Positions 22,537 to 30,662 of a stretch of 34,580 nucleotides of DNA are shown piece after piece (position 1 is the stretch's first letter; every line of letters starts with the position of its first letter). The position numbers were made by a program, and so were the translations under genes. Under the pieces are notes generated by a model. That model did not search any database. It saw only the letters and a program-made list of their open reading frames with translations, and was not told the origin of the DNA. Source of the stretch: an uncultured Clostridia bacterium (GTDB taxonomy: Bacteria; Bacillota; Clostridia; Oscillospirales; Ruminococcaceae); the NCBI GenBank assembly GCA_947631445.1, contig CANRLN010000006.1, positions 30,216 to 64,795 of the forward strand. Reading direction: 5' to 3'.

Positions 22537-24622
22537 CAAACTTTTTTCAAAACTTGCATGGAGCAACATCAAAAGCAATCTTAAACTTAATCTTCCCTAT
22601 GCAATAACCTGCATTTTAACCACCTCCATGCTCTATATGGTTTCTTACCTTGCAACCAACCCGTCCATGTCCACAAATGCCAAATTAATTTTAAATTTGG
22701 GACAGTATGTTGTTGCAATATTTGCATTTATCTTTCTTATATATTCAAATTCGTTTATTTTTAAAAACCGTAAAAAAGAATTTGGCGTTTTTAATATTTT
22801 AGGTCTTGAAAAACGTCATATTGCCAAAATAGTTGGTTTTGAAACACTTTATATGTCTTTGTTTTCAATTATAGTTGGTCTTGCAGTTGGAATTGCCTCC
22901 TCAAAACTGTTATTTTTGGGAATTGCAAAAATGATGAAGGTAAAGCTTGATATAAGTCTTGAAATTTCCAAAGATGCACTTGTATTTGCAACGGTTATTA
23001 TAGTAGCAATATTTATATTTCTTTATATAAAAAGCGTTATAAGCGTTTATGCCACCAAAACAATTGACCTGCTCAAGGGCGGTCAACAGGGCGAAAAAGA
23101 GCCTAAAGCAAAATGGCTTTTGGCAATTGCTGGAGTAGGTACTTTGGGCTATGCTTACTATCTTTCACTTACAATCAAAAACCCAATGAAAGCAATGAAT
23201 ACATTCTTTATTGCGGTGCTTTTGGTAATAATAGGAACATATTTGTTGTTTACAGCAGGAAGCATTGTTCTTTTAAAATGCCTTAAGAAAAACAAGAACT
23301 ATTATTATCAAACAAACCATTTTATCAGCGTTTCCGGTATGATTTATCGAATGAAACAGAACGCTGCAGGTCTTTCAAACATCTGTATACTTTCCACAAC
23401 CGTAATAGTTATGCTTACTTCGGCAATCTCACTTTTTAGCGGAATGAATGAACTCCTTGACGACACCTGCCCAACCACCTTTGTAGTCGAAGTACGTCCT
23501 GACAGCACCAAAGATAACGACCAAAATTTAACAGCTGAAAACATCAAAAATTATGCTTACCCATTTAAAGATGTTCATAAAAATGGAATGTCGACAATTG
23601 GACAGGCTCAACTTGAAACACAGAAGGCAATAAGCAATTATGATGTTAAAATAAAAAGCGAAAAAATTATTCCAGTTTTTGCACCTGCGATACTTTCCAA
23701 AGATGACAAAAGCGAAAAATATGAAATGGTAAACACCTTTAATTTGACGATAGAAAGTGTGGCAAATTTCGGAGCACTCTATGTTGTAACCGCTGACACT
23801 TACAACATGGCGACGGGCGAAAATTTAGCACTTGAACAAGATGAAGTTGCAACCTACATTGAAGATGATAATAATAAAATTGTAGACAATAACAAGACAT
23901 TTGAAATAGGCAGTCTTAAGTTTAATGTTGCAAAACACCTTAAGAAAAATCTTAACCTTGGTCAAGGCAGTATTAGTGCCGGCAAAAGTGTGCTTTTAGT
24001 TGTAAAAGATTTGACCACTCTTGATAAATTATATTCGCTCCAGTTTGATAATTTTAATGAAAATTCTTCTGTTACAACAATGGATTATCTTTACTACTGC
24101 GACACCAACGCCAGCGAACAACAGCAGGAAAAAATGGCAAAAGAAATAAATGCAAATACTGTTGACCTTTCAGAAAATTCAAGAATAGAACTTTCTTACC
24201 GTGCCGAAATGAAACAATTCTTGTCTGAATTTTATGGTTCAATATTTTTCCTCGCTCTTTTCCTCGGAATACTCTTTACCGTAGCAATGGTACTTATTAT
24301 CTATTACAAGCAGATTTCCGAAGGCTATGACGACAGAAAACGTTTTGAAATAATGCAGAATGTAGGACTTAGCCGAAAAGAGGTTAAATCGGCTATCAAT
24401 TCGCAGGTGCTTACAGTATTCTTCCTCCCACTCATTACAGCATTTATCCATACGCTTTTCGCCTGCCCTATTCTTAGTAGTTTGCTTACCATGTTGGGAC
24501 TTAGCAACAAAAGATTGTTTATCGTTTCCACCGGCTCCAGTATGCTTATCTTTGCAGTCCTTTATCTTGTAATTTATTTTATAACTTCAAAAGTATATTA
24601 CAAGATTGTAAAAAAACAATAA
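22529..24622 (+). CDS. BceB-type ABC transporter permease
   Basis: A 697-residue membrane protein with FtsX-type layout. The first helices start after SKLFSKLAWSNIKSN. Further helices up to about residue 310 include NRKKEFGVFNILGLEK. A large extracellular domain of about 220 residues follows (roughly 320-555). The last three helices include YDDRKRFEIMQNVGLSRKEV. This extracytoplasmic domain is the peptide sensor in BceB proteins. GGAGG at 22516-22520 fits TTG 22529; the in-frame GTG at 22520 overlaps that site. It overlaps the ATPase gene by 8 bp. Confidence 0.93.
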   Translation: MNSKLFSKLAWSNIKSNLKLNLPYAITCILTTSMLYMVSYLATNPSMSTNAKLILNLGQYVVAIFAFIFLIYSNSFIFKNRKKEFGVFNILGLEKRHIAKIVGFETLYMSLFSIIVGLAVGIASSKLLFLGIAKMMKVKLDISLEISKDALVFATVIIVAIFIFLYIKSVISVYATKTIDLLKGGQQGEKEPKAKWLLAIAGVGTLGYAYYLSLTIKNPMKAMNTFFIAVLLVIIGTYLLFTAGSIVLLKCLKKNKNYYYQTNHFISVSGMIYRMKQNAAGLSNICILSTTVIVMLTSAISLFSGMNELLDDTCPTTFVVEVRPDSTKDNDQNLTAENIKNYAYPFKDVHKNGMSTIGQAQLETQKAISNYDVKIKSEKIIPVFAPAILSKDDKSEKYEMVNTFNLTIESVANFGALYVVTADTYNMATGENLALEQDEVATYIEDDNNKIVDNNKTFEIGSLKFNVAKHLKKNLNLGQGSISAGKSVLLVVKDLTTLDKLYSLQFDNFNENSSVTTMDYLYYCDTNASEQQQEKMAKEINANTVDLSENSRIELSYRAEMKQFLSEFYGSIFFLALFLGILFTVAMVLIIYYKQISEGYDDRKRFEIMQNVGLSRKEVKSAINSQVLTVFFLPLITAFIHTLFACPILSSLLTMLGLSNKRLFIVSTGSSMLIFAVLYLVIYFITSKVYYKIVKKQ

Positions 24623-24756
24623 TAGCTTTCTCCAACAGCATATGTTGCTCTCCCCAAAGTTGTTTTGTCTGCTCTGTTGTCGCTCTCCAAAAAGCAGGGC
24701 AGGCAAGGCAACAAATATAAATAATATAAAAATAATATGACAACAAAACGGACAAT

Positions 24757-24787
24757 AAAAAAGACGGCTTGAAACCCGTCTTTTTTT
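24757..24787. terminator. Bidirectional terminator between the transporter and kinase genes
   Basis: AAAAAAGACGG - 8 nt - CCGTCTTTTTT is a strong stem with T-runs on both strands, touching the kinase stop. Upstream (24667-24712) a G-T-wobble stem TTGTCTGCTCT/AGGGCAGGCAA adds structure to the transporter mRNA 3' end. Confidence 0.9.
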
Positions 24788-24788
24788 A

Positions 24789-25817
24789 TTATTCATACTC
24801 TCTATTAACTTGATTTAAATCTATAGAAATTGTCGTTCCCTCTCCAACTTTAGATTTTGCATATATATTAAATCCCAATTTATCAGCGGTTTTCCTGCAA
24901 AGATACAAACCCAAACCGGTAGATTTTTTATTTTCTCTCCCGTTGAAACCTGTAAAGCCTTTTTCAAAAATTCTTGGCAGGTCGCTTTCGGAAATACCAA
25001 TGCCCGTATCGCTTATGTTTAAAATATTTCCCTTTGCATAAATGCTTATACTTCCCTGCATAGTATATTTAACAGCATTAGAAATAATCTGCTCAATCAT
25101 AAATTCAAGCCATTTTTCGTCCGAAACCACGGTAATTTCAGTCGGGTGAACTATTGGGCTTATTTTTTTGCCAACAAACAATGCCGAATATTTTCGCACA
25201 GCACGTTTTACAAGCTCATCAACACGACATTTTTTTATAACAAAGTCATTTACACTGCCATCCAGTCTTGCATAGTTTAAAGCCATTTCAACATACTGTT
25301 CCACCTTGAAAAGCTCCTGCTCAATCATAAGGCTTTGGGGAGTGTCAGAATTTTGAAGTATCATTTTCATAACAGATATTGGGGATTTTATTTGATGCAC
25401 CCATGTGGTATAATAATCGACACTTTCGGTTTTAAAGCTGGAAAAATCAACATTTTTGGTATTATATCTGTCACAAACAATTTGAAACATCTGTTTATAG
25501 TTTTTGTGAAAATAGTTGTTGCTTTTTGGCAGGTGGTCAAGCAGATAATCAGGTAGCAGTGTGTCGTTTGCTTGCAAAAATTCAAGTAAATTCTCCATAT
25601 CACAATATTTAAAATAAAATCTAAAATAGTTTATAATAAAATAAACAATATATATAAACCACACAAGAAAAATTGCATAGCTATAAACCGAAAATTTTAT
25701 ATTCTGCAGATAAAGCACCATTGAAAATGCACCAGTAATTAACACCATAAAAAGCAGGGTTGGAAGTATTGATTTTAAATATAACCCTATGCTTTCCAAA
25801 ATTTTTTTTAAATCCAT
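24789..25817 (-). CDS. BceS-type intramembrane-sensing histidine kinase
   Basis: A 342-residue kinase with two N-terminal helices (about 15-38 and 43-66) and almost no extracellular loop, as in BceS kinases that sense through the BceAB transporter. Phospho-acceptor His141 lies in TTWVHQIKSPISVMK. The ATP-binding domain has EQIISNAVKYT (N), ISDTGIGI (G1), RIFEKGFTG (F) and STGLGLYLC (G2). AAGGTGAG precedes ATG 25817. The expected response regulator is absent on both sides; the gene follows mscS and converges on the transporter operon. Confidence 0.93.
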   Translation of the reverse strand: MDLKKILESIGLYLKSILPTLLFMVLITGAFSMVLYLQNIKFSVYSYAIFLVWFIYIVYFIINYFRFYFKYCDMENLLEFLQANDTLLPDYLLDHLPKSNNYFHKNYKQMFQIVCDRYNTKNVDFSSFKTESVDYYTTWVHQIKSPISVMKMILQNSDTPQSLMIEQELFKVEQYVEMALNYARLDGSVNDFVIKKCRVDELVKRAVRKYSALFVGKKISPIVHPTEITVVSDEKWLEFMIEQIISNAVKYTMQGSISIYAKGNILNISDTGIGISESDLPRIFEKGFTGFNGRENKKSTGLGLYLCRKTADKLGFNIYAKSKVGEGTTISIDLNQVNREYE

Positions 25818-25898
25818 ATTCTCACCTTATTAAAAATACTTTTAGTATTGCTAAAGACTTTTTTTACAACGCAAATTTGCCAATTCTTTATTTTTTGA

Positions 25899-26717
25899 CT
25901 ATTTACTATTTTCTAAATTTGTATTATTATTAATATTGACCTCAAGCTGATTAAATGGAATTTCAATGCCCATTTTATCAAACTTCTCCTTGATTTTTTC
26001 ATACAAATCAAAATAAACCGTCCAATAATTTTCCGTATTGCACCACACACGAATGGTCACATCAACACAACTATCCGAAAAACCGCTTATTCTTACAAAG
26101 GGTTCTTCCGGCTCTTTAAGCACAAGTTCCATGCTATTAATTGCCTCTATTATTGCCTTTTGAACACGTCCAAAATTTTCCTTGTATTCAATGCCAATTT
26201 TTAAATCCACACGTCTTAAATTCTGCTCAGTATAATTTTTTACAATTCCCGCAGAAATTTTGCCGTTTGGAATGTAAATAGTTTTGTTATCGTAAGTATG
26301 TATTTTTGTGTAAAAAATGGTTATTGCGTCCACAATCCCCATAACGCTATCATATTCAATCAAATCTCCAACCTTGAAAATGCCACAGAAAAGAATTATA
26401 AATCCGCCTGCAACATTGGAAAGGCTGTTTTGCAGTGCAAGACCAATTGCCACACCACAAGCACCAATTGCCGTTATAATAGATGCCATCGGCACTTTCA
26501 GAATAGAAAGCACGGTTATAAGCAGAAATACATACATAAGTATTCGGGTTATAGACTTTACAAAACTATGTATGCTTTTGTCTACAAATTTAGTGTTCAA
26601 ATCTTTATCTGTTATTTTCATAACAAATTTTATAAGAAAATGCCCTACTGTAAATATAACCAACGCACCTAATAGATTTGGCAAAAAACTTTGAAAATGC
26701 TCCCATGTCTTTTGCAT
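25899..26717 (-). CDS. mscS: Small-conductance mechanosensitive channel, MscS family
   Basis: A 272-residue channel releasing osmolytes under hypo-osmotic shock. It has three membrane helices. The pore helix region is GACGVAIGLALQNSLSNVAGG, written here in two overlapping parts as GACGVAIGLALQ and LQNSLSNVAGG, rich in the Ala/Gly needed for gating. It is followed by the beta domain (GDLIEYDSVMGIVDAITIFYT) and the cytoplasmic vestibule with PNGKISAGIVKNYT. Size is close to E. coli MscS. GGTGGTGAA precedes ATG 26717. Confidence 0.94.
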   Translation of the reverse strand: MQKTWEHFQSFLPNLLGALVIFTVGHFLIKFVMKITDKDLNTKFVDKSIHSFVKSITRILMYVFLLITVLSILKVPMASIITAIGACGVAIGLALQNSLSNVAGGFIILFCGIFKVGDLIEYDSVMGIVDAITIFYTKIHTYDNKTIYIPNGKISAGIVKNYTEQNLRRVDLKIGIEYKENFGRVQKAIIEAINSMELVLKEPEEPFVRISGFSDSCVDVTIRVWCNTENYWTVYFDLYEKIKEKFDKMGIEIPFNQLEVNINNNTNLENSK

Positions 26718-26782
26718 AAATTCACCACCATATTAATTTATTATAATTTTTAAAGTAAGTTTTAACAATAAAAATTGACCAA

Positions 26783-27904
26783 TCACCAATTTTTCTCTGC
26801 CTTAAGATTATTAAGTATTTCAACCATTTCAGTTTTTCCGTTATCGGTTGCAAGTTCAATAATCTTATCTGTATTTCTTTTAGTAATAAAATCATTCTCT
26901 ATTACAAGATTAATTAGTTTATAATTTTCTTCAGCAATTATATATTTTGCAATTTCAACAATATTTGTTTCTATATAATATTTATATTCCTGCTCCCCGT
27001 ATCCGAAAAATCTAAGCAAGGCAAAAGGATATTTATATTTTGCTTTTTTTATTGCTTTAAAATTATTAATATTGGGACTGTGAAAAAATTTATATATATC
27101 CGATTTTTCGTTCCATACAAAAGTTAAAATAATTGAAACATTAACATCATTATGACAAAATGTAATCTTTATTTTGGTATTCAAATCACAGCCAAAATCA
27201 CAATCGAAAGCAAACTCACCAATTTCAGTAACACTTCCTGGAATAACTATTGATTTAAGATTTTCACACCAACTAAAAGCACCATAGCCAATTATATTAA
27301 CACCCTCTGATATAACTACTGATTTAAGATTTTCACACCCACAAAAAGCATCATAGCCAATTTTGGTAACACTCCCTGAGATAACTGCCGATTTAAGATT
27401 TTCACACCCAGCAAAAGCACTATTGCCAATTTCAGCAACTTCATCTGGAACAATGTAACTCTCAACTTTTCTTCCAGCAGGGTATTTTATAATTTTGGTT
27501 TTATTCTTGTTAAATAAAATCCCGTCTAAACTAATGTATTCACTATTTTCCTCATCAACATTTATGTACTCAAGATTTTCACAACAATAAAAAACATCTT
27601 CTTCAATTTTAGCAACGCTTTTTGGAATAAATATTGAGTTAAGGTTCTTACAATACTCAAAAGCATAGTTACCAAATTCAATAACACCTTCTGGGATAAC
27701 TACTAATTTAAGATTTTCGCACCCACTAAAAGCACCATTGCCAATTTTGGTAACGCCTTTTGGAATACATATTGATTTAAGGTTCTTACAATATTCAAAA
27801 GCATAATCACCAATTTCAGTAACCCCATCTGGGATAATAACTTCTGTTTCGTCATTTTCTGGAATATATCTTCTTAATATATTATTTTCAATTTCAAAAG
27901 CCAT
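26783..27904 (-). CDS. BspA-type leucine-rich repeat protein with shared C-terminal domain (copy 1)
   Basis: A 373-residue protein with no signal peptide. About eight 23-residue BspA/TpLRR repeats (IPEGVTKIGNGAFSGCENLK type) fill residues 22-245. They are interrupted near 110-155 by the usual insert (EENSEYISLDGILFNKNKTK). The last 130 residues form a non-repeat helical domain (KYPFALLRFFGYGEQEYKYY, KYIIAEENYKLINLVIEND, LATDNGKTEMVEILNNLKAE) that looks ankyrin-like at its end. The paralog at 28822 has the same architecture. GGGAG precedes ATG 27904. A protein-binding role is likely; the partner is unknown. Confidence 0.88.
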   Translation of the reverse strand: MAFEIENNILRRYIPENDETEVIIPDGVTEIGDYAFEYCKNLKSICIPKGVTKIGNGAFSGCENLKLVVIPEGVIEFGNYAFEYCKNLNSIFIPKSVAKIEEDVFYCCENLEYINVDEENSEYISLDGILFNKNKTKIIKYPAGRKVESYIVPDEVAEIGNSAFAGCENLKSAVISGSVTKIGYDAFCGCENLKSVVISEGVNIIGYGAFSWCENLKSIVIPGSVTEIGEFAFDCDFGCDLNTKIKITFCHNDVNVSIILTFVWNEKSDIYKFFHSPNINNFKAIKKAKYKYPFALLRFFGYGEQEYKYYIETNIVEIAKYIIAEENYKLINLVIENDFITKRNTDKIIELATDNGKTEMVEILNNLKAEKNW

Positions 27905-27979
27905 TTTAAATTTCTCCCTTATTTTTTTAACAACGCAAACTTCCCTTTTATTATATCCCTATAAAAACATAAATGAAAA

Positions 27980-28825
27980 TTATTTTATTAGGTCTAACAT
28001 ATCATTTGGAATTTGACTTTTAACTATAATTTCTTTATGATTAAACGGACTAATAAATTTTAATTCTCCACAATGAAGTGCCTGCCTTTGTATTCTCTCA
28101 AGCGAACCACCATACATATCATCACCGCATAAGGGGTGACCCGTATAGGCAAGATGCACCCTTATTTGGTGTGTTCTTCCTGTATATAGCTTTACTTTTA
28201 TAAGGCTTATATTATCTGCATATTTTTCAAGCGTATATTCTGTTTTGGCATACTGCCCGCTTTCGCTTACGCAACGCTTTATAATAGACTTATCTTCTCT
28301 TGCAATGGGAAGTTCTATTGTTTTATGCTCCTCTGCCCCGCCCTCACAAATTGCATAGTATATTTTGTTTATATTTCCCTGCAAAACCGCAGCAGAATAG
28401 GCATTTTTGGCAACTGCCACAAGCCCCGAAGTGTCTTTATCCAGTCTTATAATCGCCCTAAAAGCCTTGTCAGGATAAAGATAAGCAAAATAATTTGCAA
28501 GTGTATCCATATAGTGTAGTTGGGAAGTATGGGTAGGCATATTATACGGCTTGTCAAACACTACTACAAATTCATCTTCATAGGCTATTGGCACGGCAAG
28601 TTTTCCATTAGGCTGTGCCGAATTTTTTTCCTCCGGAAGATTTAAAATTATTTTATCGCCTGTATGTATTATATCAACCGTTCTAAGCAGTTCACCGTTT
28701 CTTTGTATTCCAAGGTTAATCTGTTTCTGCTGTTTAATAAGCCCTGCCGACACACCACAATGCTTTAAAAACAACTCAGCTTTTTTGCCATCAAATTCAT
28801 CAGTTACAATAAATTCAACTATCAT
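27980..28825 (-). CDS. RluA-family pseudouridine synthase
   Basis: A 281-residue enzyme that isomerises uridine to pseudouridine in rRNA or tRNA. The N-terminal 65 residues resemble an S4-like RNA-binding domain. The catalytic motif RLDKDTSGL carries the nucleophile D129, and GRTHQIRVHLAYTGHPLCGD is the second conserved block. The exact target base cannot be told from sequence. ATG 28825 overlaps the stop of the upstream LRR gene by four bases (ATGA), so the two are coupled although functionally unlike. Confidence 0.93.
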   Translation of the reverse strand: MIVEFIVTDEFDGKKAELFLKHCGVSAGLIKQQKQINLGIQRNGELLRTVDIIHTGDKIILNLPEEKNSAQPNGKLAVPIAYEDEFVVVFDKPYNMPTHTSQLHYMDTLANYFAYLYPDKAFRAIIRLDKDTSGLVAVAKNAYSAAVLQGNINKIYYAICEGGAEEHKTIELPIAREDKSIIKRCVSESGQYAKTEYTLEKYADNISLIKVKLYTGRTHQIRVHLAYTGHPLCGDDMYGGSLERIQRQALHCGELKFISPFNHKEIIVKSQIPNDMLDLIK

Positions 28826-29994
28826 ATATCAAAATCTTCTTCCTTAAACCAATTTTTCTCCGCTTTAAGATTATTAAGTATCACAAACATTTCAGTTTTT
28901 TCTGTTTCAATTGCAAATTCAATAAGCTCATCTATAATTTCAATATCAATAAAATTATTATCTATCAAAAGATTAATTAGTTTATAGTTTTCTTCAGAAA
29001 TTATATATTTTGCAGTTTTTATAATATTTCTACTAATATAATCTTTATACTCTTGCTCACCATGACCAAAAAATCTGAGAAGTTCAAGAGGATATCTATA
29101 ATCCATAGTTTTTATTTTCTTAAAATTAATAATATTAGGATTTTTAAAAAAATCAGCAAGATTTTTTTCATCTTTTATTTTGTTCCAAACGCCTTGTAAT
29201 ACAATTGAAATTTCAATATCATTATGACAAAATATAAGCTTTATTCCACTCTCAAAAGCATACTCTCCAATTTCTATAATGCTCCCTTGCATAACTACTG
29301 ACTTAAGATTTTCACATATAAAAAAAGCATAATCTCCAATTTCGGTAATACTCTCTGAAATAACTATTGATTTAAGATTGTTACAACCAATAAAAGCAAA
29401 TTTGCCAATTGCAGTGACACTTTTTGGAATAATTATTTTTTCAAGACTTTCACACCCACTAAAAGCACTGTTACCAATTTTGGTAACACCCTCTGAAATA
29501 ATTATTGATTTAAGACTTTTACACCCTTCAAAAGCATCTTCGCTAATTTCAATAACCCCCTCTGGAATAATTATTGTTTCAAGACTTTCACACCTCAAAA
29601 AAGCACTGTCACCAATTTTGGTAACACTCTCTGGAATAGTTATTGATTTAAGGTTCTTACACCTTTTAAAAGCATAGTCACCAATTTCAGTAACACTTTT
29701 TGGAATAACTATTGACTTAAGATTTTCACACTCACTAAAAGTACCATAACTAATTTTAGTAACACCCTCTGGAATAGTTATTGTTTCAAGACTTTCACAC
29801 CCACTAAAAGTACTGTTACCAATTTTGGTAACACCCTCTGGAATAACTACTGATTTAAAATTTTCACAATGTTCAAAAGCACCATATCCAATTTTAGTAA
29901 TCCCCTCTGGGATAATCACTTCTGCTTCTCCCTCTGTTGGAAAATATTTCATTAAAGTGGTATTTTCAATCTTAAATATAATTTCAAAAGCCAT
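28822..29994 (-). CDS. BspA-type leucine-rich repeat protein with shared C-terminal domain (copy 2)
   Basis: A 390-residue cytoplasmic-looking paralog of 26783-27904. Residues 20-255 contain about ten 23-residue repeats of the form IPEGVTKIGNSTFSGCESLE without the mid-array insert. The C-terminal domain matches its paralog block by block (YPLELLRFFGHGEQEYKDYI, EENYKLINLLIDNNFI, EKTEMFVILNNLKAEKNWF). GGAGAGG selects ATG 29994. The 69-bp repeat units are similar at DNA level, so repeat number may vary by recombination. Confidence 0.88.
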   Translation of the reverse strand: MAFEIIFKIENTTLMKYFPTEGEAEVIIPEGITKIGYGAFEHCENFKSVVIPEGVTKIGNSTFSGCESLETITIPEGVTKISYGTFSECENLKSIVIPKSVTEIGDYAFKRCKNLKSITIPESVTKIGDSAFLRCESLETIIIPEGVIEISEDAFEGCKSLKSIIISEGVTKIGNSAFSGCESLEKIIIPKSVTAIGKFAFIGCNNLKSIVISESITEIGDYAFFICENLKSVVMQGSIIEIGEYAFESGIKLIFCHNDIEISIVLQGVWNKIKDEKNLADFFKNPNIINFKKIKTMDYRYPLELLRFFGHGEQEYKDYISRNIIKTAKYIISEENYKLINLLIDNNFIDIEIIDELIEFAIETEKTEMFVILNNLKAEKNWFKEEDFDI

Positions 29995-30024
29995 TTAAAA
30001 CCTCTCCTTTTAAATATACTTTGG

Positions 30025-30157
30025 CTATGTCTGTCGCCCTGCCGACTGAGGGAAAATATTTCGATTAAGCATACAAACTTCTTGACCTTTTTTTCACAAA
30101 ATATTCTGCCATAAAACGGTTTGCAAAAATCGTTACGCCTGTCACTAAAATTTTCAT
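30025..30157 (-). pseudogene. Frameshifted remnant of an NAD-dependent epimerase/dehydratase
   Basis: On the - strand from ATG 30157 the frame reads MKILVTGVTIFANRFMAEYF then VKK, the start of a Rossmann-fold epimerase. It then runs out of frame at a 7-A tract. With one A removed it continues GQEVCMLNRNIFPQSAG, matching the usual EVYVLNRN segment, until a TAG at 30025. About 43 codons survive; the rest of the gene is gone and the LRR gene follows. GGGG precedes the ATG. Family assignment is from motif recall and not from a search. Confidence 0.7.
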
Positions 30158-30185
30158 AATTTTACCCCGACTTCAATCTTAACTT

Positions 30186-30401
30186 TTATTTACTGTTCTT
30201 TGTTTTCATATACTCGTCCTTAACAACGTCAATTGTCTTTCCGCCGATTCCGATGCTTTTATCGTCAAATTCTTTAATAGTTGTAATGAAAAACTCCTGA
30301 GGCACTTTCATAATTTCGCTTGAAACCTCTGTAAGACGTTTTATAAGCTGTTCTTTCTGTTCGTTGGACAGTTTTCCGCCCTCTATTGCAATATATGGCA
30401 T
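30186..30401 (-). CDS. 4-oxalocrotonate tautomerase-family enzyme
   Basis: A 71-residue tautomerase. After removal of Met the N-terminal Pro (PYIAIEGGKLSNEQKEQL) would be the catalytic base. The rest follows the family pattern (LTEVSSEIMKVPQEFFITTI, GIGGKTID). Such small enzymes form hexamers; the physiological substrate is unknown. AAAGGAG precedes ATG 30401. Confidence 0.9.
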   Translation of the reverse strand: MPYIAIEGGKLSNEQKEQLIKRLTEVSSEIMKVPQEFFITTIKEFDDKSIGIGGKTIDVVKDEYMKTKNSK

Positions 30402-30428
30402 AATTTTTTCTCCTTTAATATAATATTA

Positions 30429-30562
30429 GCATAGTCCAAACTGCTTACTACAGTGATAAAGTATGGTCTGCATTATGAAACCATGCAGTAAGGTTGTAAA
30501 ATCGCCATTTGACATTAATCACACTGCCGATGAGTTAGATACATAAAAAATTTAGACTATGC
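30429..30562. mobile_element. 134-bp inverted-repeat element, MITE-like or structured RNA
   Basis: GCATAGTCCAAA (30429-30440) and TTTAGACTATGC (30551-30562) are 12-bp inverted repeats with one G-T difference. Inside, CTTACTACA (30444-30452) pairs with TGCAGTAAG (30484-30492) and encloses ATGGT/ACCAT (30463-30467, 30480-30484). It lies just upstream of the tautomerase ribosome site. No coding frame or clear promoter is seen in the gap 30402-30662. Confidence 0.55.
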
Positions 30563-30604
30563 CCCAAGCGTTAAAACAAACAATTCTAATTATTTTAACT
30601 ATTA

Positions 30605-30627
30605 TTTTCCGCACCATAGGCGGGGAA
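30605..30627. terminator. Hairpin after the histidine phosphatase gene
   Basis: TTTTCCGCACC - ATA - GGCGGGGAAAA, an imperfect member of the TTTCCCCGCC-ATA-GGCGGGGAAA hairpin family, lies 36 bp downstream of the stop at 30663 (- strand). Confidence 0.6.
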
Positions 30628-30662
30628 AAATAACTAATTAAACTTGCCCTTTAAAACATTTT

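Noticed and set aside
28822-29994. Regular 69-bp repeats resembling an array
   Set aside because: They encode in-frame leucine-rich repeats and have no unique spacers; not CRISPR. Open frames on the opposite strand here are by-products of the repeats.
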